Positions 9,108 through 18,158 of a stretch of DNA of 62,904 nt are shown piece after piece. Origin of the DNA: Chloroflexota bacterium (GTDB lineage: Bacteria > Chloroflexota > Anaerolineae > Aggregatilineales > Phototrophicaceae); assembly GCA_028875245.1 (NCBI GenBank), contig JAPPEU010000037.1:1-62904 (forward strand), read 5' to 3'. How positions within the stretch are numbered: the stretch's first letter is position 1; the number at the start of each line of letters is the position of its first letter. A program made the position numbers and the translations under genes. A model generated the notes under the pieces. That model was not told the origin of the DNA. It worked only from the letters and a program-made list of their open reading frames with translations, and did not search any database.

Positions 9108-9436
9108 GTTGTCCCTCCTGTTGCATTGCGCTAGTTATGATACTTGAATCCGGCTGAATTTACGAACTTCGCATCGGAATGGTAGTGTCTAATGTGAAGG
9201 ATGTTGCCCGCCCCAAACGATTTGTAGGGGCGAGCCTTGACTCGCCCTAAACCTGTCTTGATAATTGAGAGCGACATAAGTGTCGCCCCTACACACAATC
9301 TTTAGTGAATTATGGCCACCAAGTTCGACACTCCCATCGGAATTGAAGCCCGGACGCTGGCGACGCAGTTTGTTTCCTCTGGGCAGTTTGTTACAATGAG
9401 TCCAGCCCAAGCGAAGATCGAAAGAGGCGAATCGCT
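9108..9436. other. Divergent intergenic region with a palindromic repeat
   Basis: This 329-base gap between the divergent glc operon and the Uma2 gene must hold the promoters of both. At about 9222-9294 it contains GTAGGGGCGAGCCTTGACTCG ... GTGTCGCCCCTACAC, a palindromic intergenic repeat. A short frame starting at 9312 has no recognisable product. The GAAAGAGG just before 9437 is the Uma2 ribosome site. Confidence 0.6.
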
Positions 9437-10024
9437 ATGGTTATCGAACAGCAATTGCAGCAGATAAGCGCGGACGGATTTCTCAAGATTGCAGGCCGCC
9501 CGGAGTATGCCGACCGCATTCTTGAACTCGTGAACGGAGAGATCATCGAAATGCCACTGCCCAATGGAGAGCACGGCGAGATTTTGGCAATTCTGACTGT
9601 AAGGATAGGCCACTACGTTTTGCAGAATGAACTCGGACGCGTAACGACCGGCGACGCGGGCTTTGTCCTTGAGCGGAATCCGGACGGCAGGGATACAGTG
9701 CGTGGATTGGATTTGGCGTTTGTCAGCAAATCCAAAGCGCCTGCGCCATTGCCAAACACCTTGATAGAATTCGCGCCCGATCTCGCCGTAGAAGTCATCT
9801 CGCCCAGCAATGACGCGGCCGACATCCGTCTGAAAATACGCCAACTGCTTGATGCGGGCACATCGCTGGTTTGGACCGTATATCCTGATTTGCGCATTGT
9901 GGATGCGCATACGCGGGACGGGGCTAATACCCTAAACGAAGCGGACATGCTCTGCGGCGGCGATGTCTTGCCTGGCTTCGAAATCCCCGTCCGCGAGATC
10001 TTCCCCACCCCCGCCTCCAACTAA
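9437..10024 (+). CDS. Uma2 family endonuclease (PD-(D/E)XK fold)
   Basis: 195 residues, typical for the Uma2/DUF820 family that is strongly expanded in Cyanobacteria and Chloroflexota. Family landmarks are YELVNGEI-like ILELVNGEIIEMP, the Asp in VRGLDLAFVS, and PDLAVEVISPSN followed by RLKIRQLLDAG. The Asp, the Glu and the Lys fit the PD-(D/E)XK nuclease active site. The cellular role of Uma2 proteins is not settled, although mobile-element and defence links have been suggested. The start has a good GAAAGAGG ribosome site. Its stop overlaps the stop of the convergent alcohol dehydrogenase gene. Confidence 0.88.
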   Translation: MVIEQQLQQISADGFLKIAGRPEYADRILELVNGEIIEMPLPNGEHGEILAILTVRIGHYVLQNELGRVTTGDAGFVLERNPDGRDTVRGLDLAFVSKSKAPAPLPNTLIEFAPDLAVEVISPSNDAADIRLKIRQLLDAGTSLVWTVYPDLRIVDAHTRDGANTLNEADMLCGGDVLPGFEIPVREIFPTPASN

Positions 10025-11076
10025 CAGCTCACGCGCAGAATCACCTTGTTGATGCCCCGCTCATAGGCGGCATTGCAGGCGTAGGCCGCCGCCGTCTGCG
10101 ACAGATCAAAGCGGTGCGAGACCAGCTCTTCCAGCTTGACTACCCCCGAGCGCGCCAGCTCAATCGCGCGCGGATAGGTATGCTTCATGCGGCGCGACAT
10201 CATAATCGTCAGCCCTTTGCGCCGCGCGGTCGAATGCTGGAGCCGCAGCCGATCATCCGGCGCAATGCCCACTATCACCAGCCGCCCGCCGTAGCGCGCC
10301 ATCTCCGCCGCCTGCTGGACGGAATGGTCGGACCAGGCCGCTTCGATCGCCACATCGACGCCGCGGCCGCCGGTCAGATCCATCACCACATCGACCGGAT
10401 CGCAATCGTCAACGTTGTAGGCGTAAGTCGCGCCCCATGCGTCGGCTACCCGCAAGCGCCAGTCGAACTTGTCGAAGGCGAAGACCTGGGACGCGCCGGC
10501 CAGGATTGCCAGCCGCGCGATTAACAAGCCGACTGGACCGGCGCCGATGACCGCCACGGAACTGGCGATGCGAATCTTGCTCAGGTCAATGGCGTGGATG
10601 GCGACGCCCAGCGTCTCCAGCAGGGGGCCGACTTCATCGCTGATCGCGTCTGGCAGGGGGAAGCAGTTGCGCGCGCTGACGTTCATGCGCTCGCGCAGGG
10701 CGCCGTCTTCGGGGAAGAGGCCGTAAAAATAATGATTGGGGCAGAGATTGGGATGGCCGCGCTCGCAGAGTTCGCAGCGCCAGCAAGGCACGGCCGGCTC
10801 GACCGCCACGCGCTGGCCGACCTGCAAGGGCTGATGCTCGCCATCAAGCGCATTCGCGCCGACCGCCGCGACGACGCCCATAAATTCGTGGCCGAGGATG
10901 AAAGGCTGGCTGGCGACGGTGTAGCCGATGCGCCCGGTCTCGTACATGTGCAGGTCGCTGCCGCAGAGGCCGACCGTCTTGATGGCAAGCGTGACCTCGC
11001 CGCGTGCGGGTGGCGGCGGCTCTGGCTCGGCGGCGACGCGAATGTCCTTCGGTCCATGGAGGCGGGCGGCTTGCAT
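10021..11076 (-). CDS. Zinc-dependent medium-chain alcohol/polyol dehydrogenase
   Basis: 351 residues of the medium-chain dehydrogenase family. Catalytic zinc ligands are Cys38 (GLCGSDLH) and His63/Glu64 (GHEF). The structural zinc site is present as Cys98/101/104/112 (CWRCELCERGHPNLC). The Rossmann motif is VIGAGPVGLL. The sequence is closest in style to sorbitol/xylitol, threonine or galactitol dehydrogenases, which oxidise a secondary alcohol of polyols with NAD(P). It is a lone gene convergent with the Uma2 gene; the substrate is not resolved. Confidence 0.88.
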   Translation of the reverse strand: MQAARLHGPKDIRVAAEPEPPPPARGEVTLAIKTVGLCGSDLHMYETGRIGYTVASQPFILGHEFMGVVAAVGANALDGEHQPLQVGQRVAVEPAVPCWRCELCERGHPNLCPNHYFYGLFPEDGALRERMNVSARNCFPLPDAISDEVGPLLETLGVAIHAIDLSKIRIASSVAVIGAGPVGLLIARLAILAGASQVFAFDKFDWRLRVADAWGATYAYNVDDCDPVDVVMDLTGGRGVDVAIEAAWSDHSVQQAAEMARYGGRLVIVGIAPDDRLRLQHSTARRKGLTIMMSRRMKHTYPRAIELARSGVVKLEELVSHRFDLSQTAAAYACNAAYERGINKVILRVSC

Positions 11077-11137
11077 CGGTCGTTTCCTTCGGTCTGTAGT
11101 TTGGCTTGCGCTTTCAATCTATCACCTTCGCTGGGAA

Positions 11138-11172
11138 ACAAAAAGAGGGCGATCGCAATCGACCGCCCTCCG
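11138..11172 (-). terminator. Rho-independent terminator after the third binding-protein gene
   Basis: On the minus strand GAGGGCGGTCG-ATTG-CGATCGCCCTC forms an 11-bp stem with one G-T pair, followed by TTTTTG. It lies 34 bases after the stop of the gene at 11204. A near copy follows the neighbouring paralogue at 12,491-12,516. Confidence 0.88.
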
Positions 11173-11203
11173 GGGAAACGCTGCGCTTGGTTGAGGGTGA
11201 AGA

Positions 11204-12406
11204 CTAGCCGTCGGCGGCATCCAAGGCCGCCTGCTGTTCGGCAATCATCTCGTCCGTGCAATGCAGCGCTGCCAGGAAGGCCAAGTCGGCTTCGCGGCGC
11301 TCTTCCAGTGTCATATCTTCCAAATAGGGATTCACCTCTGGCAGCCCGGGTGTCACGCCTTCACTGCTCTGCCCGTCTGCCACCACAAAGTCAGCCGCAG
11401 CGAGCACTTCTGCGGAAATCTCGAGACCTTGGTCGGCCGCCACATCCAGATTCACGCCCACGCTCATATCGTTCTGCAAATTGATGCCGGCGGTGGCGAT
11501 GTCAATCTCGCCCTGCAGATGCGCGATCAGCATCCGCGCGGCGATGACGCCTTCCTTGAAGTAGCTGTAGACGCCGGCGCCGATGGTCGCGCCGCGGTAG
11601 ACGGCATTGCCCGCGGTATACATAACGGGAAGGCCATGTTCGTTGGCCACCTGTATGATGGCTGGCAAGCCGGAGGCAACGGTGGCTTCGGTCGGGAGAA
11701 TGAAGGCTTCTATGCCTTTGCTCACCAGTCCTTCGGCGGCAAGGGTCAAATCGGCGGCTGATACGATAGAGGCGCGTTCGATTTGCAATCCCAGCGACTC
11801 CGCCACAGCGGTGATTTGGTTCGCGCCAAAGACGCCGCTGGGTTCGTTAGAGGTGAAGATCGTGCCCAGCACTTGCATTTCCGGGTCTTGCAGCAGCATC
11901 AGGGGGACAATGCGATCATAAGGCGCCAGAAACTGAGAACCGGAGATGTGCGCGGGTTTGATGCAGGGCGCGTCGGCGATGCCGGCGACATAAGGATTGG
12001 ACACGACGTTGAAGATCACAAGGGGCGGATCGTCCATATCCAGGGTAGATTTGGCGGCAATTTGCGCAACCGGCGTGGTAATTGTGATCAAGGCATCGGG
12101 GTCTTTATCCAGGGCGTCGCGCACCATGAGATTCGCGAAGCCGATGTCGTAAGCGGCGTCGCCCCAATAGATGTTAATGTCTTCGCCTTCGAGGTCTTGC
12201 TGCTGGTCTAATACTGCGCGCTCATCCTGATTGATATAGCCGTATGCTTGCAGCATATCAAGCGTGCCCTTGACCGACAGGTTGACGTTGGAATGATACC
12301 CAAACGACAGTATGGCAATCGTGGGTTTTTCATCGTTTTGCGCCCTGAGCGCCGGGCTTATACTGAGCGCCAATATCGTGATTAGAAGCAAGAATCTCTG
12401 AATCAT
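11204..12406 (-). CDS. ABC transporter substrate-binding protein, TrpX/COG2984 family (third paralogue)
   Basis: 400 residues with a Sec signal peptide (residues 1-22, ending RAQ) and the two-lobe periplasmic-binding fold of the TrpX/COG2984 family: TIAILSFGYHS opening, TITTPVAQIAA and PPLVIFNVVSNPYVAG in lobe one, and a lobe-two AFILPTEATVASGLP segment. There is no lipobox Cys. A conserved Cys in DAPCIKP and one in LHCTDEMIAEQQAALDAA recur in both neighbouring paralogues and may form a disulfide. An AGGAGGTGACAG ribosome site precedes the ATG. The family imports amino acids such as tryptophan or tyrosine; the ligand here is unknown. It has its own terminator. Confidence 0.85.
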   Translation of the reverse strand: MIQRFLLLITILALSISPALRAQNDEKPTIAILSFGYHSNVNLSVKGTLDMLQAYGYINQDERAVLDQQQDLEGEDINIYWGDAAYDIGFANLMVRDALDKDPDALITITTPVAQIAAKSTLDMDDPPLVIFNVVSNPYVAGIADAPCIKPAHISGSQFLAPYDRIVPLMLLQDPEMQVLGTIFTSNEPSGVFGANQITAVAESLGLQIERASIVSAADLTLAAEGLVSKGIEAFILPTEATVASGLPAIIQVANEHGLPVMYTAGNAVYRGATIGAGVYSYFKEGVIAARMLIAHLQGEIDIATAGINLQNDMSVGVNLDVAADQGLEISAEVLAAADFVVADGQSSEGVTPGLPEVNPYLEDMTLEERREADLAFLAALHCTDEMIAEQQAALDAADG

Positions 12407-12482
12407 CTGTCACCTCCTGTTTGTAATCTATCCTGGACTTGTGAAGTATCTTTCAATCATAGTCGAAAATGGTTGATTATGA

Positions 12483-12516
12483 AACAAAAGGAGGGCGATT
12501 GCATTCAACCGCCCTC
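12483..12516 (-). terminator. Rho-independent terminator after the second binding-protein gene
   Basis: The minus strand reads GAGGGCGGTTGAATGCAATC then GCCCTC, a long stem, followed by CTTTTG. Stem, loop size and T-tract match the terminator at 11,145-11,170, so gene and terminator were probably duplicated together. Confidence 0.82.
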
Positions 12517-12551
12517 TCACAAACGCTAATGCGATGAAATATATGCGAAGC

Positions 12552-13736
12552 CTACGATTCAGCCGCGTCCAGCGCCGCCTGCTCTTCGGCGATGCGTTCG
12601 GGCGTACACTCAAGCTCCGCCAGGAAAGCGTCGTCGTCGGCCTTGCGCTCTTCCAGCGTCATCTCCGGCAAGCTGGGCGGCTCGCTTAGTACATTGAGTT
12701 CTCCGCCCTCGATCACCATAACCGCCTCATCCAATATAGCATCGGCGACGGTAATCCCAAATTCCTCAGCCGTATCGAGATTGACGGCCACACCGAGGTC
12801 CACCCTGGAGCTGATGCCGGTCCTGCTGACATCCAGCGCGCCGTCAATATAAGCGGCGATCATCCGCCCGACTGTCACGCCTTCGCCATAAAAGTCATCA
12901 AAGCCCGCGCCGACCACCGCGCCGTGATAAATCATACGAGGGGACACGCCGAAGACCGGAATGCCGTAATCTTTCGCCACGCCAAGGATGGCCGGTATGC
13001 CCCTCGACTCAGTATAGCCTGCGCCAATCATCAATATCTCAACGCCTTTGTCGGCCAAGCTTGCTGTCGCCTGGGGCAGATCAGCCGCCGATGCGATGGA
13101 GGCGACTTCAACCGTCAAACCGAGCGCTTCCGCGAATCGAGTGATCTGACTAAGGCCATAAACGCTTTGTGTTTGCGCCGGATCAACTATCGTGCCGATG
13201 GTCTGAACATCGGGCAGCTGGACCTTGGACAAGCCCACATATTGCTCGTAAGGAATCGTCAGGTGCGTGCCGCTGACATGGGGCATCTTGATGCAAGGGG
13301 AATCAGCGATGCCGGCGGAATAGGGAGCGCTGACGATGGCGAAGAGCAGAACCGGCGGGTCTTCCATCTCTTTGGTGATGTTTGCGGTAATCTGGGTGAC
13401 CGGCGTTGAAAATGTCAGAAGAATATCGGCGCCGCGATCCAGCGTCTTCTCCACCATGGCGTTGATATTGGTGACATCGCTTGCCGCGTCCAGCCAAAAG
13501 ACGTTGATGCGCTCACCGTTCAGATCCAGGTTTTCATCCAGCAATTCGCGCTCGGATGGCGAAATCAGCTCATGAGCCTGCAAGATATCCCATATACCAG
13601 GTTTGGCGATATCTTCTGTACCACTGGCTCGATATCGCAGAAAGGCGATCGTCGGCTTGTCAGCATCTTGCGCCAGCGCGGCCGGCGTCAGCAGCAGAGA
13701 CAGAGCGATCAGGGCTAACAGGGTTTTCCGAAACAT
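12552..13736 (-). CDS. ABC transporter substrate-binding protein, TrpX/COG2984 family (second paralogue)
   Basis: 394 residues, signal peptide 1-22 (ending ALAQ), same fold as the flanking paralogues: TIAFLRYRASG opening, LTFSTPVTQITANI, PPVLLFAIVSAPYSAG, and lobe-two ILMIGAGYTESRGIP. The Cys of DSPCIKM and the C-terminal LECTPERIAEEQAALDAA are conserved among all three. AAGGAG precedes the ATG by 5 bases. It differs from the others at many ligand-side positions, so a different substrate or affinity is plausible but not shown. It lies between paralogues one and three, with its own terminator downstream. Confidence 0.85.
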   Translation of the reverse strand: MFRKTLLALIALSLLLTPAALAQDADKPTIAFLRYRASGTEDIAKPGIWDILQAHELISPSERELLDENLDLNGERINVFWLDAASDVTNINAMVEKTLDRGADILLTFSTPVTQITANITKEMEDPPVLLFAIVSAPYSAGIADSPCIKMPHVSGTHLTIPYEQYVGLSKVQLPDVQTIGTIVDPAQTQSVYGLSQITRFAEALGLTVEVASIASAADLPQATASLADKGVEILMIGAGYTESRGIPAILGVAKDYGIPVFGVSPRMIYHGAVVGAGFDDFYGEGVTVGRMIAAYIDGALDVSRTGISSRVDLGVAVNLDTAEEFGITVADAILDEAVMVIEGGELNVLSEPPSLPEMTLEERKADDDAFLAELECTPERIAEEQAALDAAES

Positions 13737-13773
13737 TTCAACTCCTTGAGGGATTCGATACCATTTCTACGAT

Positions 13774-14970
13774 TTACTCAGCTGCTGCGTCCAGCGCCGC
13801 TTGCTGCTCGGCTATGATGTCTTCCGTGCATGCCAGCCCGGCGAGGAACTCGAGGTCGGCCGCGCGGCGCTCGTCAAGCGACATTTCGGGCAGGCTGATC
13901 TCGACTTCCGGGTATTGGCGCGTGACGCCTTGGGCGGTCTCCCCGTCTTCAACGATGTAGGCGGCGCCGTCCAGCAGGGCTTGCGAGATTTCGACATCCT
14001 GCAAGTCGGCGGCGTCGAGATTGACGGCGAAGGCAAAATCATCGCTTTCGTAGATGGCGGTATCCGCGATGTCGATGTCGCCATTCAGATGCCCGATCAG
14101 CATGTTCGCGGCAATGACGCCTTGCTTGTATAAGCCGAAGAAGCCACCGCCGATCGTGCCGCCGCGATAGGCGTTTTGTGGCGCGGAAAAGACCACGGGC
14201 AGCCCATAGTCGTGAGTCAGCGACAAGAGCAGGCCGAAGCCTTGGAAGGTGAAGATGGGGATGATGATGGCCTCGGCGCCCTGGTTGGCCAGGTTTTCGA
14301 CCGCCTGATACAAATCGGGCGTGACGATGATCGATTCGGCGACGACCGACAAGCCGAGCGACTCGCCGATTTCGGCGATCCGCGCGACGCCGACTTCGCT
14401 GGCGCGCTGTTGTGGCGAGTAGATGGCGCCGGCGACTTTCATGTCCGGGTCTTGCATCAGCAGCAGCGGCACGATGTCTTCATAATTTGTCACGGGCACG
14501 GTGCCGGTGACAAAGTCCGGCTTGATGCATGACGATTGGGCGACGCCGGTGATGTAGGGGCCCGAGGTCACGGTAAAGATCAGCTTGGGCGGGTCGATGA
14601 ACTCGCGGATGGCGTAATAGGCAATTTGGGTCATCTGTGTGGTGAATGTGACGAAGACATCGGCATCCTTGTCCAGGGCTTCGTCTATGATGGCGTTCGC
14701 CTCTATTCGATCAAACAGGGAGTCGCCATAGATGATGTTTATTCTTTCGCCTTCAATGGAGCGTTCGTCATCCAATAATGCGCGCTCGTCTTCGTTGATA
14801 AAGCCATAGACTTGCAGCATATCCAGGATGGCTTTTTCCGCCAGCGCGACATTGCTCGAATCGCCCCATTTCAGCCAGGCGACCGTCGGCTTGTCATCAT
14901 CCTGGGCAAACGATGCGGGGGTCGCCAGCAGCGAGATTACGGCGAGCCAAAGCAAAGTCTTCATGATCAT
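13774..14970 (-). CDS. ABC transporter substrate-binding protein, TrpX/COG2984 family (first paralogue)
   Basis: 398 residues, signal peptide 1-22 (ending SFAQ). Family segments: TVAWLKWGDSS, VTFTTQMTQIAYYAI, PPKLIFTVTSGPYITG, and lobe-two AIIIPIFTFQGFGLL. It shares the conserved Cys residues SSCIKP and LACTEDIIAEQQAALDAA. GGAGG stands 6 bases before the ATG. It is the first of the three binding proteins after the ATPase gene (15-bp gap), so it is the most likely partner of the permease/ATPase. No terminator was found after it, so the next paralogue may be read through. Confidence 0.86.
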   Translation of the reverse strand: MIMKTLLWLAVISLLATPASFAQDDDKPTVAWLKWGDSSNVALAEKAILDMLQVYGFINEDERALLDDERSIEGERINIIYGDSLFDRIEANAIIDEALDKDADVFVTFTTQMTQIAYYAIREFIDPPKLIFTVTSGPYITGVAQSSCIKPDFVTGTVPVTNYEDIVPLLLMQDPDMKVAGAIYSPQQRASEVGVARIAEIGESLGLSVVAESIIVTPDLYQAVENLANQGAEAIIIPIFTFQGFGLLLSLTHDYGLPVVFSAPQNAYRGGTIGGGFFGLYKQGVIAANMLIGHLNGDIDIADTAIYESDDFAFAVNLDAADLQDVEISQALLDGAAYIVEDGETAQGVTRQYPEVEISLPEMSLDERRAADLEFLAGLACTEDIIAEQQAALDAAAE

Positions 14971-14984
14971 GCGGATCCTCCAGC

Positions 14985-15779
14985 CTAGCTGAGCAACTGC
15001 GCGTCGGAGAGTTCGGTCCCGTCTTGCAGGGAATGGAAGCGATCGATCAAATCCCCCGGTGTCAGATTCTCTCGCTCTTCTCCGGCGATTTCAAATTCAA
15101 TCCGGCCTCTATTCATCATAATCACGCGATCGCCCAGATCACAGGCTTGCTGCATGCTGTGCGTGATCATGACGACGCAGAGGTCGTTTGCTTGGGCCAG
15201 TTCCTGCGTCAAGGCAATGACCTGCTCGGCAGCGTTGGGGTCGAGCGCGGCCGTATGCTCATCAAGCAGCAGCAGCTTGGGCTTGGTCAAGGTCGCCATG
15301 ACCAGCGTGATCGCCTGCCGCTGGCCGCCGCTTAGCAGCGCGACATCGGCGTCGAGGCGGCGCTCGAGGCCAAGGCGCTGGTGCTGCAATTGCTCGAAGA
15401 ACCAGGCGTCGTCCGCTTTCTTGATATCGCGGCGGAAGCCGGCGCTGCGCCCGTGAATCGCCGCCAGCGACAAATTCTCGCGGATAGTCAAGCCCGGGCA
15501 GGTGCCAAGGCGCGGGTCCTGAAAGACGCGGCCGATATCATGGGATCGGCGGTATTCGGGCCAGTAGGTGATATCGCGTCCTTCAAGGGTGATATGACCG
15601 CTGTCGGGCTCGACGGCGCCGGAAATCACATTGAAGAGCGTGCTCTTGCCGGCGCCGTTCGACCCGATAACGGTGACGAATTCACCATCGGCCACGGAGA
15701 GCGAGATATCCTGCAAGGCGCGCACTTCGTTGGGTGTGCCGGCGTTGAAGCTCACTGAAACATGATCTAGTGACAACAT
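14985..15779 (-). CDS. ABC transporter ATP-binding protein (TrpZ/COG1101-like)
   Basis: 264 residues from the ATG at 15779; a longer frame to 15821 would overlap the permease. Walker A is GSNGAGKSTLF, the signature is LLSGGQRQAITLVMATL, Walker B is LLLLDEHTAALDP, and the switch His is in VMITHSMQQA. The EHTAALDP variant, with Glu-His after the Walker B Asp, is typical of the COG1101 ATPases that partner COG4120 permeases and COG2984 binding proteins. It energises uptake at the inner face of the membrane. Confidence 0.92.
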   Translation of the reverse strand: MLSLDHVSVSFNAGTPNEVRALQDISLSVADGEFVTVIGSNGAGKSTLFNVISGAVEPDSGHITLEGRDITYWPEYRRSHDIGRVFQDPRLGTCPGLTIRENLSLAAIHGRSAGFRRDIKKADDAWFFEQLQHQRLGLERRLDADVALLSGGQRQAITLVMATLTKPKLLLLDEHTAALDPNAAEQVIALTQELAQANDLCVVMITHSMQQACDLGDRVIMMNRGRIEFEIAGEERENLTPGDLIDRFHSLQDGTELSDAQLLS

Positions 15780-15787
15780 ATTTTGAC

Positions 15788-16837
15788 CTATCCGCTGTGT
15801 CTCTGTCGATAAGCCTTCCAACGGTCGTAGAGCCTCGGCGTGCCCAAAGCCGCCAGCACGACCAGAGCGCTGACAAACTGAATGTCGGTGGTGGGCAGGT
15901 CCAGCGCGCTGAAGATCCAGGCGCGCGAGATATCGAAGACCAACATGCCTGTGACCGCCGCGATCAGCAGTTGGCCGACGCTGCGCGGCCGCAGCAGCAC
16001 CTCGCCGATGATCACCGCCGCCAGCCCGCGCACGATCAAGCCGAAGCCGAGGCTGACATCGGCAAAGCCGAATTGCTGCACCACCATGGAGCCCGCCACG
16101 CCGGCCAGCCCGTTCGCCACCATGAGGCCGATAATGATCATCATGTTGTGATTCAAACCCGTAGCCCGAACCATCTGCGGGTTCTTGCCGGTCGCGCGGA
16201 TCGCCAAGCCGATTTCCGTGCGCAGGAACCAGTAGAGTATGCCCAGCACAATGAAAACTATAATGCCGAAGAGGATGATTTCAAGCAGATTGGTCGATTG
16301 CCTGCGCATTTGATCGCCGAATTGCTCAACCAGCCAGGTGCGAAAACTTTTGGAGTAGCGGCTGATCAGCGTTTCTTGCCCGAGCAGCGGGATGTTGCTC
16401 TTGCCTTCCATCACATGCAGGGTCACGGTGTATGCGGCTGTGATCACGATGATGCTGGCCAGCAAGCCTTCAATTTTGAAGATGATGTCGATGAGAGCGG
16501 TCGCCAGGCCGGTCAGCGCGCCGGCGACGAAACCCATCACAATAGCGAACTCGGGGCTGTGCCCGTTCACGATGAGGATGGCGCAGGCGGCGCCGCCGAT
16601 GGGGAAAGCGCCGTCCACCGTCAGGTCGACAAAACCAAGCACGCGGAAGGTCATGAATACGGTGACCCCCGCCAGGCCGTAGCCCAGCCCCTGGCCGATT
16701 GCGCCGATGTTGACATTTCCGACCGACATGAAAAGCGCGACGACGACCGCCAGCAGGAGCCCGCGCAAAATAAATCGCTGATTGGCGCCCAAAGTGGAGG
16801 ACTGCGGCTGATTGGGGGCTGATGCTGTCGCTGTCAT
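15788..16837 (-). CDS. ABC transporter permease (TrpY/COG4120-like)
   Basis: 349 residues with about nine hydrophobic membrane spans. Family segments are LGYGLAGVTVFMTFRVLGFVDLT, FPIGGAACAILIV and AIRATGKNPQMVRATGLN (cytoplasmic coupling loop), as in the branched-chain-permease-like COG4120 family. It is the first gene of the operon permease - ATPase - three binding proteins, 8 bases before the ATPase start. CGGAGTG supplies the ribosome site. Substrate probably an amino acid or similar small molecule, by family only. Confidence 0.9.
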   Translation of the reverse strand: MTATASAPNQPQSSTLGANQRFILRGLLLAVVVALFMSVGNVNIGAIGQGLGYGLAGVTVFMTFRVLGFVDLTVDGAFPIGGAACAILIVNGHSPEFAIVMGFVAGALTGLATALIDIIFKIEGLLASIIVITAAYTVTLHVMEGKSNIPLLGQETLISRYSKSFRTWLVEQFGDQMRRQSTNLLEIILFGIIVFIVLGILYWFLRTEIGLAIRATGKNPQMVRATGLNHNMMIIIGLMVANGLAGVAGSMVVQQFGFADVSLGFGLIVRGLAAVIIGEVLLRPRSVGQLLIAAVTGMLVFDISRAWIFSALDLPTTDIQFVSALVVLAALGTPRLYDRWKAYRQRHSG

Positions 16838-17057
16838 AGAGACACTCCGTCATCCGGCGTGGCCTAAGAAACTATAGCCACCCTAAAGACAGTATACATT
16901 AGAGTGCAAAGCCGCAGAAACGAATGGCGCGCCAAGTTGCGTTGCTTTGCGGCCGGGTTTGCTGTGTCTTGGCTCATGTGGCGGCAAAATCGTCGGCTCG
17001 GGCAATATGGTATTATTGGCTGTCAGATGCAGAAAAGGAAGTGTCAGGCGAAGCGCC

Positions 17058-18158
17058 GTGGTTGAGAAGCGTCCCATCGACAAGTTGACGATCAAGGGAT
17101 TCAAGACCTTGAAAGATGTGGAAATTGAGTTGGGCAAGCTCAATGTGCTGATTGGTCCGAATGGGGGCGGGAAGAGTAATTTTGTTTCATATTTTCACAT
17201 GTTGCGGGAGATGATTGACGGAAGACTGCAAGTGTGGGTGGCCAAGCGCGGTGGAGCGGATCGGGTTCTCAGTTTTGGCGCCAAGGAAACGCTGCGGTTT
17301 TCTTCTTGTATAGAGTTTGGCGATTATGCGTATTGCTTCACTTTGGAATCGGCTGATGATGAGCGATTGGTCTTTCGCGACGAAAGTTTGCGATTTAGAA
17401 AGGTCCCGTCCGAATCCATAACAATCGGGGACGAGGGCAACAGAGAATCGCGAATAAAGGAGAAAATTCAACCCGGTGAATCGCATGAAGCTAATGATAA
17501 TTGGACCTCAATCGCGAACTGGGTAATCTACCATTTTCATGACACCAGTGAAACTGCTTGGGTAAGGCGCACCAGCGATCTTTATGGTTACAACTATCTG
17601 CGCCCGGATGCCAGCAACCTGGCAGCTTATCTGTTCGGGCTTAGGGAATTTCATACAGCGACCTACAGTGAAATATGCAATATAGTTCGGCTTGCCATCC
17701 CGTTCTTCAACGATTTTGTTCTTGAACCAAAGATGATAAAACCTGGCGAATATACGATCCAACTGTGGTGGCGACAGCATGATAGTGATTATGAGTTCTC
17801 GCCTAGTCAACTGTCGGACGGCTCTCTCCGCTTCATCTGCCTAGTCACGGCACTAATGCAACCGGATCCGCCATCCGCCATCATTATTGACGAACCTGAG
17901 CTAGGGCTGCATCCCTACGCCATCACTTTACTTGGAAGCCTGCTGGAATCTGCATCAGAACGCATGCAAGTCATCGTGGCGACGCAATCGCCGCAACTGC
18001 TGGATGAATTCTCGGTTGATGATTTGATTGTCGTCGAATTGGAAGATGGCGTTTCGGTATTCAAGCGTCTTAAGGAATCCGATTTCAATGTCTGGCTTAG
18101 AGATTACTCCGTCGGCGAATTGTGGGACAAGAACGTCCTCGGCGGAGGCCTGCCCTAG
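17058..18158 (+). CDS. AAA family ATPase (OLD/AAA_21-like), first gene of a putative defence pair
   Basis: About 366 residues from the GTG at 17058; starts at 17007 or 16947 are possible, so the N-terminus is uncertain. The homology begins at LTIKGFKTLKDVEIELGK. Walker A is GPNGGGKSNF (residues 33-42), the ABC-type signature is QLSDGSLRF, Walker B is AIIIDEPELGLHP, and the switch His position reads VIVATQSPQLL. This is the SMC/RecF-like architecture of the AAA_21 ATPases found in OLD-type and other anti-phage systems. It overlaps the DUF4276 gene by one base (TAGTG). Base composition is more AT-rich than its neighbours, which suggests a transferred module. Confidence 0.85.
   Translation: MVEKRPIDKLTIKGFKTLKDVEIELGKLNVLIGPNGGGKSNFVSYFHMLREMIDGRLQVWVAKRGGADRVLSFGAKETLRFSSCIEFGDYAYCFTLESADDERLVFRDESLRFRKVPSESITIGDEGNRESRIKEKIQPGESHEANDNWTSIANWVIYHFHDTSETAWVRRTSDLYGYNYLRPDASNLAAYLFGLREFHTATYSEICNIVRLAIPFFNDFVLEPKMIKPGEYTIQLWWRQHDSDYEFSPSQLSDGSLRFICLVTALMQPDPPSAIIIDEPELGLHPYAITLLGSLLESASERMQVIVATQSPQLLDEFSVDDLIVVELEDGVSVFKRLKESDFNVWLRDYSVGELWDKNVLGGGLP

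Noticed and set aside
9312..9470. Short plus-strand frame beginning MATKFDTPIG before the Uma2 gene
   Set aside because: It overlaps the Uma2 start in another frame, has no ribosome site or recognisable product, and partly covers the promoter region.
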